Of a DNA stretch of 64,000 bases, positions 12,890 through 26,010 are shown piece after piece. The DNA comes from Sequoia sempervirens. Taxonomy: Eukaryota; Streptophyta; Pinopsida; Cupressales; Cupressaceae. The stretch is taken from the NCBI GenBank assembly GCA_007258455.2, contig VDFB02018296.1, positions 47,294,102-47,358,101 on the forward strand, given 5' to 3'. Position 1 is the stretch's first letter, and every line of letters begins with the position of its first letter. Made by a program: the position numbers and the translations under genes. The notes beneath the pieces are model-generated. The model saw only the letters and a program-made list of their open reading frames with translations. It had not been told where the DNA came from and ran no database searches.

Positions 12890-13036
12890 GGATCTAGAGG
12901 AATATATTATTTAAGATGTTAGGAATCATTTATAATATACATAAAAAATAGGTCCTTGGTATATGAATGCCTCATAATATATAAATTGGTTGTACTTCAC
13001 TCTAGTTCAAATATGAACCCATGAAAATAAACTTTG

Positions 13037-13753
13037 TGTTGAAAAAATGAAGAAGGTTGCCATTAATGAGTTTTCATTGATGTCAACATCACATAATGGA
13101 TGTCAAATATTATGACGGATGTTTACAAAAAATATATTTTGCAAAAGGATTTTTTGGTCGTGTCTACATTGACAGTTTTAGCACACGGTGCCCTTCGATA
13201 ATTTGGTTTGCATTTGTTCGCCCTTTCAGATCTACTCTTGTGGTTCTAATATGTTCATGGATATAACTGACATCTTATTTCAGAATTTAAGTTGTTTTGG
13301 ATAAGTGGTTCAAAAGTTACAAGTAACAGAAGATCAATAGATATGGTTTACACAATTTTTGTGTATTGGGTATTACCTAACCAGTTTGCATTCCTCCACA
13401 GATTTGAGTTAGACTTTGCAGTTTTGGGAAAAAGGTTAACAAGTGTCAGTACATTATATTTTCTAGTTGGCATGAAATTTTGTGGTCCATGTTTGCCATG
13501 GTGATGATCAATTGGAGTATTTTACTTTTGGGTTTTATGCCTGGCTGACTTGATGTATGCAAAGTGTTGTGAAGATTAAATATATGATGTGAATGGAAAA
13601 GAGAGTTGTTATAGGTCTATGCTGACCTATATTGCTTTTTTTTTGGGCACAAAGAAAAATTTTGGTTTGAATTGGGTGCCGACAAGGCACATTTTGTATG
13701 ATCTAAGTCTACATCTAATTAGGTCGACTTAATTGATGTTTGTGATGGAGTTT

Positions 13754-13791
<38 letters not shown>

Positions 13792-14340
13792 AGGTTAATT
13801 TGAGTTGATGAAGAGAGACTCATATGTGTACATGATCTAAATGCAAGAAGTAATGCAAAATATTGTAGAATAGTGTGAATAAGTTGCGAGTATTGAGAAA
13901 AGGTGTGCAAAGATAGAGCAAAGTAGAGACTTATAATCTAAGTTGATTAGAGTGTGTTATGAGATTCAAAGGAACTGAATCCAACATGTTATATGCATTT
14001 CTCTCTATTCAAACTTTGGTTGTGAAGCCACCTCTCTTTATCTTTCTTCTCTTTATGAATAGTGAGTTCACTTGGACAGTGATTCCACCTAGTAGTGAGC
14101 CTTTATGTAACATCTTATAATTAGTTATAACATATTGTGAGTTAATCCTCATTGTGGTTTTTCTCTTTTTGGGTTTTCCATGTAAAAATTTTAGTGTTCA
14201 TGTGTTGTGTGTGTTATGGATTGTTAATGCTTTCATTCCTTATAATTGTTAAGTATGTTTTGGTAATTGGAAGGATAATAATTGGATGGTTTAATAGAAT
14301 ACTGATTCACCCCCCCTCTCAGTATTTCATGTGTTTAAAA
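13037..14340 (+). repeat. 5' LTR of a SIRE-like Ty1/copia element
   Basis: The interval starts TGTTGAAAAAATG and soon reads CATTGATGTCAACATC, text common at the start of plant SIRE/Maximus-type copia LTRs. It ends after the ATTCACCCCCCCTCTCAG block that typically closes such LTRs, just before a primer binding site. The exact 3' end is uncertain because the usual terminal CA is not clear (GTTTAAAAA). An internal (TA)n tract lies at 13756-13789. No matching 3' LTR exists in the window. The ORF at 13292-13504 lies inside the LTR and is not taken as a gene. Confidence 0.65.
13756..13789. repeat. (TA)n microsatellite
   Basis: Perfect (TA)n run of about 34 bp inside the copia LTR. Confidence 0.9.
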
Positions 14341-14342
14341 AT

Positions 14343-14354
14343 TGGTATCAGAGC
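14343..14354 (+). other. Primer binding site, initiator-Met tRNA type
   Basis: TGGTATCAGAGC is the classic plant copia primer binding site, complementary to the 3' end of initiator methionine tRNA. It lies 2-3 bp after the inferred LTR end and 55 bp before the gag start. Confidence 0.85.
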
Positions 14355-14408
14355 TTAGTTCCTTGGAAGAAGCTTGACCACTTTAGGAAGATCTTGGAAT
14401 TTGAACAC

Positions 14409-15335
14409 ATGGCTAATAGAAAATTTCCTATTGCTCCAGAAGTGATTCCTACTATTGGATACATAGAAGAAGATTGCATGTTTGAAAAAGATGGAGAACA
14501 CAAAATTGGTCTTGAAGACCGAGACAAAATTGAAGTTGAAAATAGAGATATGAGGGAAATCATTAAAGAAGAAAATGATTGCATCAAAAAATTGAGAGAG
14601 TAGATCAAGAAGTTTAGAGAAAGACATAAGGAGGTCAATGAACAATTGAAACAAGCAAATGAGAACATCATCAAACTAAAAGTGCAAGTGGAAGAAAATA
14701 AAAGATTTGAGGAATGTCTAAATGCAATGGTAAAAAGCAAGACTGAATAATGCACAAGGCTTGCACAAGAATTGGTAAATATGAGATTAGATCTAAAAAA
14801 TGCAAGAATTCATGAGGAAAAATTCAAGACAAGTTCTACAATGCTTGATGAGTTAATTGCAGGTGAAAAAGCATCCAAAGAAAAAGGTGGTTTGGGACTT
14901 GAAAAGGGAGAAAGCTCAAAAGCAGATCAAACATCTAATGCAAAGAAGATCAATGAACCTGAGAAGAATGAAGACAAGAAGAACAATGGAAAGTTTTAGA
15001 ATCAAAGAAACAATGCTAGAAGATCCCCCATCAAACAACCAAATGCTCAAAGGTACCCATATTTTAATGGAATTTGTTTTTTTTGCAATAAATTTGGACA
15101 TGGAGCAATGAAATGTAGAAGCAAAATGATGAATGCATATAATAGTGGTAGGATGATTCAATATTTTAATGGTTACTGCTATACATGCTATGGATTTGGA
15201 CATAAGGATAATCAATGTATATTTAGAATGAATAAAAGGAATAATGCTCAGAGAAATGTCATATGCAACAATTGCAATAGACTTGGACATATTGCTAGAT
15301 TTTGCAATAGTAGAAATTCAAGGATAATCCGATAA
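14409..15335 (+). pseudogene. Ty1/copia (SIRE-like) gag with three CCHC zinc knuckles, broken
   Basis: ATG 14409 (MANRKFPIAPEV) opens one frame that continues to TAA 15333-15335 through internal stops TAG 14601, TAA ~14748 and TAG 14997. The N-terminal half is a long Glu/Lys coiled coil. It is followed by STMLDELIAGEKASKEKGGL, equivalent to the LDELI-x-x-QK...K-x-GLG block of SIRE gags. Three C-x2-C-x4-H-x4-C knuckles follow: CFFCNKFGHGAMKC (from 15075), CYTCYGFGHKDNQC and CNNCNRLGHIARFC. The protein would coat and package the element RNA. Degenerate text such as EKIWRKKRDLE continues to about 15495, but protease, integrase and RT are absent, so the element is truncated after gag. Confidence 0.85.
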
Positions 15336-15945
15336 ACATAAATGAACCAGTTAAAAGAATTGATCTGATTTATGTAAAGAAGGAGATGGAAAAGATTTGG
15401 AGAAAGAAAAGGGATCTTGAGAACAAAGAAGGATCAAATACTACATATGAATCTATACCACTCCTCGGTGCAAATAATTCCTCTAGGAATTGAACCTAGG
15501 CATTGGCTTAGGGGAAGAAATAATAGAAAATCACATAACCCTTGTCGATATGAGGTATCATGGCTTGGTACAAAGATATGAAATGGAGATGGATAGTATG
15601 GATCTTTTGGAGAAAAATCCAAAAGAAAATATTCAGTTGCAGAGATTTGCGGAGCAATTTAAGGTTTATTTTTGCACAAAGAAGGTTTTACCAGCTTTAC
15701 TATTTGGTCTATTAAATGTGAATTAGGGTATAATTGAAAGGATTATATACCTATCCCTTGTTGATTTCATTTACCTTTTATGCATTTGGAGCAATCAGTG
15801 TGAATTAAAGCAAATTCAAGAGTTCGAAGGTGATTTGTGAAGCATAGCATCCTAACCCTAATTCCTGTTGAGCAAGAAAAGGATATTTACCATTGTCCAA
15901 AGCTGAAATAGAATTTGTTTTTCAAAGCATTTGAATTCAATAGAG
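15336..15945. other. Degenerate element sequence, no gene recognised
   Basis: Downstream of the copia gag the frame decays. An open stretch at 15490-15726 has no recognisable motif. This interval probably holds the junction between the copia fragment and the next, gag-like element. Confidence 0.4.
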
Positions 15946-16084
15946 ATGGAAACACCTATAGTGGTAAATGTGAGTGAGAAACCCCAACCTAAATTCAAGA
16001 AATGCCCCATTAAAGTGTTTGAGAATGACTTGCTTGGAGCATTTTCGAGTATTCCATATAGGTTTTTGCCCACTGAGGATATTA
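15946..16084 (+). pseudogene. 5' exon-like fragment of a long gag-like ORF, split by the inverted-repeat element
   Basis: ATG 15946 reads METPIVVNVSEKPQPKFKKC and then FENDLLGAFSSIPYRFLPTE up to position 16084, where the inverted-repeat element begins and a TAA follows. The same kind of protein resumes beyond the element at 33238. I infer that this is the N-terminus of the gag-like ORF described at 33238-36217. The link rests on frame, abutment and general resemblance of the two parts to one retroelement-associated plant protein type; similarity to a known intact copy was not tested. Confidence 0.5.
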
Positions 16085-16627
16085 TGTAATGCCCTTCTTG
16101 AGAGCAACTAATAAAATCCAACTAATTTCTCTAAAATGAAATAATCTAATCAAGTTTCTATGTTTAATTTAAAATGAACTGATAAAGAAAAATAATTAAC
16201 TAAATTTAAGAGAAATTTATAGAATAAAAAATAAACTATTTTCATTTAGCTTAAAATACTCTTAATAACTTAGATTTGGTAAAATATAATGAAATATTAC
16301 TTGCCACAACTGTACAAAGAAATATTATTATTCCAGTAAGAGACTTTCAAGATCAAATCAATAACTAGAATTAACAAGAGAGGAATTAAAGAGCAATATT
16401 GCACCAAAGACAAACTTGAGTCACAACAAAAAAAAACTTAACAAAATTTAGGAAATTACTATTATTAATTTTATTATAAAACAATTTATGCAATACTTGA
16501 AAAAAATGATTTTCTTTATATTGCAATTGTACCTATTATAATCTCATGAATATATACATATATATATATATATTGTTTATATATGTTTATATGTTATAAA
16601 CACATATATATGTTATATATGTATGTG

Positions 16628-16661
<34 letters not shown>

Positions 16662-16730
16662 GTTTATATTTGTATATGTACATATATGTTTATAAAATAT
16701 AAACATATATGTACACATACATATATGTAC

Positions 16731-16770
<40 letters not shown>

Positions 16771-16924
16771 TGTATATTGTATATGTATATGTATATGTAC
16801 ATATATGTTTATATGTATATATATGTATATTGTATATGTATATGTATATGTATGTTTATATATTATAAACATATATGTACATATACATATGCATATACAT
16901 ATACATATACACATACACATACAA

Positions 16925-16955
<31 letters not shown>

Positions 16956-16986
16956 TACACTTACACATACACATACACATACACAT

Positions 16987-17065
<79 letters not shown>

Positions 17066-17690
17066 AACTTAAATAAAAAATTAATGAATCGTTAAATATA
17101 TTTATGTACTGCATTAAATAGAAATGCACATCATATAAATCTAAGTGTATCAAATGTTTAAGTTGAATTATATACTAATCAGTGTTATGATAAATCATAT
17201 TACATATTGATTTTACTTTTCACAAACTACCAATAAGAAACAAGTTGAAAATATAAAGTGAGAGGTTTATCAACTAATTCATATTAGATATTTAATATAC
17301 TATGATGCTATTATACTATCAACAACTACATGTACAGAAATATTTAGGTGAAAGTAGTCATGCCCACTTACTAGCTATGCCATTAAAGAAAAGGTTGGAG
17401 TGTGCAGACCGTGTAAACAAGTTTCAACATATGATTATACGTGTAATCTGTGTATACATCATAGATTAATGACTAAAGACTAGATAGAAAAGATTGGAAA
17501 TTTCTATTCAAACAACATTATAGTGTGCAAAATATTGTATGCGGTAGTCTGAAAAGAAAAAAGTAATGATAACCATGGCTCTTGCCACTCGATAAAATGC
17601 CTAAACCAAAATCAATTGCTCAACAATGCATGGTGGAAAAGGAATAAATAAAGATGCATCAATCCATATCATTTAGCAGTAACGTTTGCA
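16085..17690 (+). repeat. Left arm of the inverted repeat
   Basis: Pairs with 24865-25465 plus 32707-33237 on the opposite strand. Examples: GAGAGCAACTAATAAAATCC near the outer end and AAATGCCTAAACCAAAATCA near the inner end have near-exact reverse complements in the right arm. This arm is uninterrupted and serves as the empty-site reference for LINE-2. Confidence 0.85.
16556..17066. repeat. Compound TATATG / ACACAT microsatellite
   Basis: About 510 bp of alternating purine-pyrimidine repeats: (TA)n, (GTATAT)n and then (ACACAT)n from about 16905 to 17030, closing with (AC)n and (TA)n. The matching place in the right arm (about 32735-32780) is only ~45 bp. ORFs here on both strands (Tyr/Ile/His/Thr or Cys/Val repeats) are products of the repeat and not genes. 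Confidence 0.95.
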
Positions 17691-20600
17691 AATAAAGAGA
17701 TAACTGAAAGAGTTACATTACCATGTGCTGAAAATACATTGATAGGAAATTACTATAGAGGATTTCAAAACAACTTTCTACAGAATAATTAAAATTACCG
17801 TAAGATCTTTGCTGGGAACTATTTACATTCTAAATTATTCAAACATAATATGTACAGTTTATTTTGGTATTTATTAGTATTGCAATTGAAAACACTATTT
17901 ACAATCCTTTGTAGGCACATAAAATAGTGTAATTACTGATTAGTCAGTTTAACCAATTTAAGCATAATAAATAATGAGCAATTTTACTTGGAACAAAAAT
18001 ATGATTATTGAGATTTCCCTTTTTGCTTACAACTAGAGGTTGGTTTCAAATTTGCAACTCTGGGTAGATCAACAATCATTTTGGATCAGCAACATAAAAA
18101 GAATTTACATACACCAAAAGTATTGCAACAATTTCCAGATCTACCTCAAAACCTGCTAACATCAAATTAGAGCAGCCTAGTCCTACTCACCTCCCAACCA
18201 TAGGACTGACAAGTCGACCCCTTGAGTAGAGGCAAATCCCACATTTAAAAATATAGGTGACCTAATAGGGTACAATAAACATAGCACATTCATAAATAAT
18301 CCACACACAAGAATCTTCAAAGGGGGAGAAGGGGGATTCCCTTCCCTCTTGGGGAACCATAACACATCACCATACTCATTCATTTCCACTGCAACATAAA
18401 ATATTCATTACCTGATCCGTAATTAGAGTTGACAAAATTAACTTGTAAATTAAATCTAATTACAGTAATTTCCCGATCTAATACAAAATTGCATGATTAT
18501 GCTTTTTAACCGTTGAAATTACAATAAGGTACACTTTAAAATCAATTATTGAAAAATAAATTGAATTGAACTAGAGAGAAATTGAGATAGAAGAGAGAAG
18601 AATGAGACAAAGAAATAGAAGGATCACAACACGCAGGTTGATAACGGAGTTCGTCCAATCAGGACTACATCTTCGAGTTCGCTTCTCAAGTAGGATCGCT
18701 TTATTAATGTTGCCAAGCAATCAAATTGCCTTGTTACAATATCCAAGCTCCAAAACCTGCATAAAATTTCTCACAATCTCCTCAACACTTGAAGACACTC
18801 AAAAGGCCTCCATGCTTACAATATTCTCCTCCAAAGAATTATTTCTCCAAAATGAACTTCACTAATTCTCCTTGTTACAATTTTCTCCAAGAAAATTCTG
18901 CTCCCTTTACAAGAAGATAAGATCCCTTTTTATACAAATTTATTTGCTAATATGGCTTTAACCATATTATTTTGCAAATATTGCATATCTCCCGTTTTCA
19001 AGTAAAAATTCCAACCAATTCCCCCTAATTACATAAAAATTTCCAAAATATTTCAAAATCCGTTCAAGTAATCTTAACCCTTTTTAAAAATAATGGCTCT
19101 TATAATTGAGCCTTACAAGATAATCCTTGAAATATTCTAAACCCCCCTTTTAAATCATAAAAATATGTAACCAATTATTTTAAGGAGCTTAAAATATCAT
19201 AATTCATTGAAATATGAGAAAGGTGGTTAAAGGGGTTAATTTGTTGAAATATAAGTTTACGAGTTTTATTTTTCTCCTTGTTTTATGGGGAAGGCAAGAG
19301 GATTTTAAGGGATAAAATCCCACCAAATCCTCCTTTCTTCTTTTAATTTTTAAACCATGCGTGTTTTTTTTTTTAACAATATGGTTTAATCCATATTTAT
19401 GCCACCTTTTTCCAATAATGGTCTGCCACGTGGAGAGGTGAGATGACGCTGAGTGTCAAGGGCTGATTGGCCATTGTGCTGACTGGACTAATGATGAGAC
19501 GTTGACTGGTCAATGTATGTTGCCAACTTTGACCGCTTGTATCTTATGCAAATGTACTCTGTTTTCGACGAAACGAGTTGCGTTGGAAAGCTCTCGGCGA
19601 GCTCTTCGCAATGACACCCCATTTGACCACCTTTGAAAACTTAAAATTTTTTCCCTTTTTTGAGCCCTCTGATTTGCTAATTGACCATAACTTTGACTGC
19701 TCACAACTTTTGCATATGGACTCCTTTTGATCCCGTTCGAGTTGTGTCAAGTTTGTGTTGGTGGGCCCTACACAATGACGTCGGTTATGAGAGATTTTGA
19801 GATAGTGAAAATTTTAGGTTCTTCTGGATCCTCCTAGATCATTACCACAATATTCAATTCACAACCCCCTTCACAATCAACCACTCCACATTTCCATTTA
19901 TCACCCAACACTTCCATTCACACTACTCCACAACCAATGACCCCATACTCCATACTTCACCCAATCTTCCCATAACCACACATATATACATTAATTTTCA
20001 CATGTCCCCAAGAGAGGCTCTGCACCCTCCTCAACCCCACATGAAGGAGGCTCCCAACCCTCAGGTGAGATCAACTCCTTAATCACACCCATAAGCCCAT
20101 AACACAAACAAAATTCCACATAAAACATAAAGAAAATCACACAATTTCCCAACAACAACATAATCAGCCAAACATTCAACAATTATATTGTAATTCAAAG
20201 ATCAAACCTCAAACTTACCTTGGCTATCCAAGCTAGGATCATCCCCAAAAACACAAACAAATATCCAAGCTCTTCTTTTCAATCAAGAACCCTTTTCCCC
20301 CTACTCTTAGCCAATTCCCCAAAAGAAATAACAATCTTCCCAAAGAAGAATCAAGTAAAGTTGCAAAAGAAAGTTGAGAGAGATAACCATGCCCAAATCC
20401 CCCTCTAAAATAGAATTTCCCTCCAACTCTTCGACTACTCACAAATGAAAAGACCACTTAAACGTAAAACATAATTTCCCTTTACAATAAACAAAATTAC
20501 AAAAATCAAATTACACTCAAATTAAATCCCCCCTTTTTAAAATTAAAAATCAAATGTATTTCTAGCAAATGGACTTTGCGTCCAATTCTTAAGGGCCTAG

Positions 20601-23600
20601 GCTGCCTACCTACAACATCTCAATAAAAAAAATTAGTACTCTTTTGGAGATTATAATTGAAACACAAAATATAAACATTGAAATATTCTAACATTAAATA
20701 ATTAAATAATCATAAGATCTCTCTCACACTAATGTAAAGCCATTTATTCTTGCAAAATTTAAATATTTACCCAACTCAATTTATGATCAATTCCATGTTA
20801 ATTAAATAAACACATCACATCATCTATGAGCAATAAGTGTCTAAACATGTAGATTTAACGTTTATGTCTATAAATCAAAATAACAATATCCTTGAACCAA
20901 AATCCCCATATAATCCATGACCAAAATACCACACTACATAACCATGAAATCAAATCTAAGTCTCAATAGTAACACAAGCTATGTCCTACATTCTCCCCTT
21001 CAAGTCTCAAGCTTCCTCTTGGAAGCTAGCAAAAAGATATGAAATTAAAGATTTCATCCTGACTATGTTCTATATGGTAGTGTTTCTAACTCTTTATACG
21101 ATGCTTATCTGGAAATAAATTATTTCAACAGTTTTGTAGGAATACTTATTTTCTAATGTTCATGTGCAACGAAGAATTAAATCAGCACATTACCTAAATC
21201 GCCATCATTCATAATTCATCATTATTCATTATTAAGTAGAGGATGAAAAATATGCACACTTGATAAAAGTGAAATCTTAATAAAGAGAATGAAATGAGTC
21301 TTAGTAAATTTTGACCTTAACAATACTAATGGTATGGGAACTAGAGATAGAGGATAGACCCATTTCTTATTCACAAAAGATGAAAACCACCTATCAAACA
21401 TTTGCAAATAAACCAAATCAAAACGTGGAACTATTAGAAAAATAGTACATGACTATTGGAGAGAAAACTTTGGTCTATTGTCAAGCATAGACAATTTAAA
21501 AATTAAAACAAAATATCCCATTAAATAGAGTGGATAATTATTTTGAATATGCAAGTGTGAAGACTAGGGTCTTTAAAACTAGCATATTGTTCATTATAAT
21601 CAAAATAAAGGCAATAAAAAAAAATAGAAAAATTAGAGATAGGGATAAATATGAACATTCCATATAACTTGGAAAATCAAGAATACATTTTTATCAAAAA
21701 CACTAACAATAGTTGAATAAAACACTTAATTTGTGTTTACAGACACATTTTACACCCAAAAACAACTTGCTCTTTTGAGGGTTGTATCCATGACTGTGGT
21801 TTGTCGCAAGAGAAACATTGAATGCTGACATTGTTGACTAATGAAAATATCTAATTCTCAATAATAACACAAATATATATTTTCCAAGTCAGTATATTCA
21901 AGCCTCGTCGAGGATTTGGAGTATTCCTAGAGATATTCAAAGGACTTGAGATGGAAATCCCACAAGTGTAATAACATAGCTACTGGCACATCTAATATTT
22001 TGAATAGATATTGGAAACCATCAGATCCATGTTAAAATGGATTCATTAAGAACTTAACCTAATTCTTCAAAAACTTAACAAAATTTTCCAAAATGAGCAC
22101 ACCTATGGAAGCAAAAATACCACTCCCTTTGAAATTTCTAACAAGTTGAATTAGAATTTATGTTTTGCACCATCACAATATTATCCTTCCAAGTTCATTG
22201 CAACATGTGATTCTAAAGTAACATAGACCAAGATATTGAGAGAACATAATGAAAGAAAAGAACCATCAGAAAGAGTACATAATATACATTTTTAGATCAG
22301 GTCCAACCAACTATAAATCAGTAATGTAATAAAAAAAATCATCATTCACCAATAACTCTAAGATCCAGAGTAAAATATGTCAAATCAATTAGAAAATAGC
22401 TAATACCAAAATCCTACAAATCTATTGATCGTTAAAACCATCCCTCAATGCACTGTTTTGGTAAAATAATTCATTGAAGTAATGGAAATTGTGTCCTAAT
22501 GCATTAATGACCTACTTTATGAGTCCAATAGACAATTGTAGCTTTTGATGTTGATAAAAAATTGCATTATCACTGTATGCCAAAAAAAATTGATGGTATA
22601 AGAAAACTATTATTTTTCAAACTGTTATCCATGTGCTTACAAGAATGGTAGAGTTATACATAAATAAACTATGGCTACAAAAATAATTGAAAAATGACAT
22701 ATCCACATTAAAAAAAAAACTAATTGAAAAAGTCCAAAAGTCCAAAAATAACATGCCAAATTAATCGAAGATGGAAAACCAAAACTAGCATCGATATACT
22801 CACCAAATGCCTATTTTCAAGTTCATTCATCATACCAAACAAAATATTGTAAACATGTAACTAGACCTCAAAATATAGCCTAGGAATTACCATTTTCATC
22901 CCCAAAAATTGAGCAAAGGGCCATAAAAACTTAATTGAAAAAAAAAAACATAACAGGAACACGTACAGATATCCCAAACCCTCTAACAAGAAAGTGAAAA
23001 AAAAAATTCCTTGTGAAGGAGAAATTAGCTCAAACACAAATAGGAGGAACATAGAAGCCTTGATTTTGCTGATTAAAAATTTAATCCATAAAATAAAATT
23101 CATAAAAGATTAAAAATTGAATCAGAATAAAACCAACTTAGATCTTTAAGGTAAAAACCACAACCCAAACCCATAATAATTCTAATGAAAGCTAATGTAT
23201 AAAACCTAATGCAAAATATCCATTCTCTATTGCAAACAAAAGACTGTAATTTTCCCCACATACACACACAAAGAAAATTACATATCTTAATACACACAAC
23301 CTACATCAACTCTAGTTACCCAAATTTTCCATAATGAAACCCCAACAATTGACTAATGAGCCATTGAGAAACCCTCATTCCATATAAAAACAACTCAACC
23401 CACAAGAAAATACATGTACTGTCATTTAACTTATTTTCATAGATAATTTGTGACCTTTTGATTGAAGAGATCCAAACCAGTTCACGGAGACGAAGTGCAT
23501 CCCTTCCAACTTAATAGAATCAATGGTAAGGAAAATATAAGACAAAAGCAATCCATAACCCATAACTATACTAATAAAAACATAAAAGAAATAGTACATT

Positions 23601-24864
23601 CCTCCCACAAAATCATCTTGTATTAATTTACAACATTAATATTTCCAAATATTTGCTCATTCTTAAGAGGCCGTTCAACATGGGAGAATGAAAGCAACAT
23701 GAAGCACACTAGAAATAAAAAACCATAGAGACTCTTCATTATCAACTATTTACAATTGGGAAACTGTGTGACTTGCAGGGAGAGATATTGGTGACAAGAA
23801 AAGCCAAGCTATGTTACTATAGAAAGGAACACCTGAACATAGATTGAAGAATAAACCAAAAGCAGGAGGAAAGATTATCTATATCATGTGTTGACATTTG
23901 TAGTTCCAATGCCAAATCCATCAAATCAGTAGTCATGTAGGTTGGTAGCATAACAAGTGATTTGACATAGATTAAAGGTGTTCTTATAACAACTAAACAT
24001 AATAGCTCTACATCCGGTGGGTATAAATATTGCTTCATAATACATATTGTTTATATTTTTTAGACTCATCAATAATCCCATGCATTTATTTTATAGGGAA
24101 TGAAGCATATCAACAAAGTAATTACAATTTTTTTTCCAATTTTTATATATCAACCTGCAAATGTGGAGATACGAGATGAATTTTCATAGGCATTACAAAA
24201 AAATAGACCCCATAGAGTCACTTGTACGGTAGAAATAGGAGCAATAGCCCCTTCCTGAGACCCTACCCTGACTGATATAAATCATTTGGGGTTTGCAATA
24301 GTTCATGCATTTATGCATGAGGTAAACAACAACTCCATTATTGGATGCTGAAAGTAAAGTAAATTGTATTTCTTGTAGTGGGTGTAAATTAAATTGTAAA
24401 GTAAATTGTATTTCTATATTGCATGAAAATTGATTGATATTTTTATAAACAGACTATAATGCTAGTACTCTCATTGTCTATGCAGACATTATGTTGGGAT
24501 CAAGAAGCTTTCTAGGGCAGGGCAGCAAAAGCTCTGAGGACCATATTAGGGAGGATGTTCTCATATGTATAATGAGAGGATTCAAAAGCTTTACAACCCA
24601 TGATTGCAAAATTTGTTTGGGTGTAGATATTAATTGTAGTAAAGGTTACTTCACATGTGATATATATATTAAAGTTATATTTTTTTAAATGTTTGTATTG
24701 ACTATATATCCATTGAATATTTTTCAGTTAAGTCATAAAAATCAAGTTGGAAAAAAAATGGCAATCTTCAAATCAACCACAACCACAAAAAATGATTCCC
24801 AGCTTCACCTAAAACTGTTGTACCAAAAGTTGGAACTTCAAAGAAATCACAAATAAAGGTGATT
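17691..24864. other. Interior of the inverted-repeat element: AT-rich, no transposase recognised
   Basis: About 7.2 kb with only short ORFs and no recognised domain on either strand. An LTR-like block (18430-20617) is described separately. The remainder (17691-18430 and 20618-24864) is AT-rich and featureless to my reading; exons of a strongly decayed gene could be hidden here. Confidence 0.5.
18430..20617 (-). repeat. LTR-like sequence (possible solo LTR) in reverse orientation
   Basis: On the minus strand the block begins TGTTGTAGGTAGGCAGCC at 20617. It contains, in reverse, the GTTCGTCCAATCAGGACTAC text typical of transcribed parts of plant LTRs. A G-box (CACGTG) lies near 19427. Two imperfect copies of a GTTGGAAAGCTC-type block at 19525-19760 resemble ones I associate with plant gypsy LTRs. 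Neither a 5-bp target duplication nor the other terminus could be fixed, so the left limit is approximate. Confidence 0.4.
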
Positions 24865-25588
24865 TGCAAATGTTACTTCTAAATGATATAGATTGGTGTG
24901 TCTTTAATTATTCCTTTTCCACCATGTGCTGTTGAGTAATTGATTTTGGTTTAGGCATTTTATCGAGTGGCAAGAGCCATGATTATCATTACTTTTTTCT
25001 TTTCAGACTACCACGTACAATATTTCCCACACCATAATGTTGTTTGAATAGAAATTACCAATCTTTTTTGTCTAGTCTTTAGTCATTAATTTGTGATGTA
25101 TATGCGACTTAAACGTATAATCATATGTTGAACCTTGTTTATGCGGTCTGCACACTCCAACCTTTTAATAATGGCATAGCCAATAAGTGGGCACAACTGC
25201 TTTCACTTAAATATTCTTGTACATGTAGCCGCTGATAATATAATAGCATCTTAGTATATTAAATATTTGATATGTGTTAGTTGATAAACCTCACTTTATA
25301 TTTTGAACTTGTTTCTTATTGGTAGTTTGTGAAAAGAAATCAATATGTAATATGATTTATGATAACACTGAATAGTATATAATTCGACTTAAACATTTGA
25401 TATGCACTTAGATTTATATAATGTACATTTCTATTTAATGCAGTACATAAATATGTTTAATAATTATGAAACCATGTGGAAAAATTCCCTATACCTATAT
25501 CCACTCAACAAATGTCAAGTGTGCTCTGCAACTTTCCCACTTTGGCCATTTTTTGAATTTCTTGTCCCTACTCTGATTTGACTATTTC

Positions 25589-25924
25589 ATGGGACGGTCA
25601 AGAGGGGGGTCAGGGAAGGCTCCCCATTCCAAGGTTGTTGTCTCTTTGTCTGGCATTGTGTCTACTGTGGCAGCAACCAACTTTGCTATTCCTCATGTGA
25701 CTTCTCCTCCTCGTACATCCATCCTTTTCCTTGGGGGAAGGATGAAGGGTATTTCTGGAAAGGCGCCCTTTTCCTCTCCTCTCGGGCTTGACTCTTTCTT
25801 CTCTATAGAAAAATTGGCTTCAAATGTTAGAGGGGGAAACAAGGTTGGTAGACCATCCCAAAAGGATTCCAAAACCAAAGACACTGTTAGGGATGTGGCT
25901 ATTGGGAAACAAAGAACCTTGGAT
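25589..25924 (+). pseudogene. LINE-2 5' ORF fragment (possible ORF1 remnant)
   Basis: Starts MGRSRGGSGKAPHSKVVVSL and runs 112 codons to TAG. It is basic, Ser/Gly-rich and has no recognised domain. It occupies the ORF1 position, 86 bp before the ORF2 start, but is far shorter than normal plant LINE ORF1 and has no DUF4283 motif. Either the element is deleted or truncated here, or this family has a reduced ORF1. Confidence 0.4.
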
Positions 25925-26010
25925 TAGATCGCGGGATCAAAATCTGAAAAGAAGTGGCCCTGGTTGTTCCTTTATGGGGCTTTGGTGTTGCTATCCCCTA
26001 TTTTTTGCTA

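Noticed and set aside
14348..14755. Minus-strand ORFs of 99 and 135 codons
   Set aside because: Antisense of the copia gag coiled coil; Phe/Ser/Leu-rich shadows.
16587..17153. Several ORFs of 63-128 codons on both strands
   Set aside because: They are translations of the TATATG/ACACAT microsatellite (Tyr-Ile, His-Thr, Cys-Val repeats), with no gene signals.
16085..17690. Inverted arms as two solo LTRs in opposite orientation
   Set aside because: Both arms begin TG and end CA, but neither has a matching 5-bp duplication at its own two ends, while their outer ends jointly interrupt one ORF. Not fully excluded.
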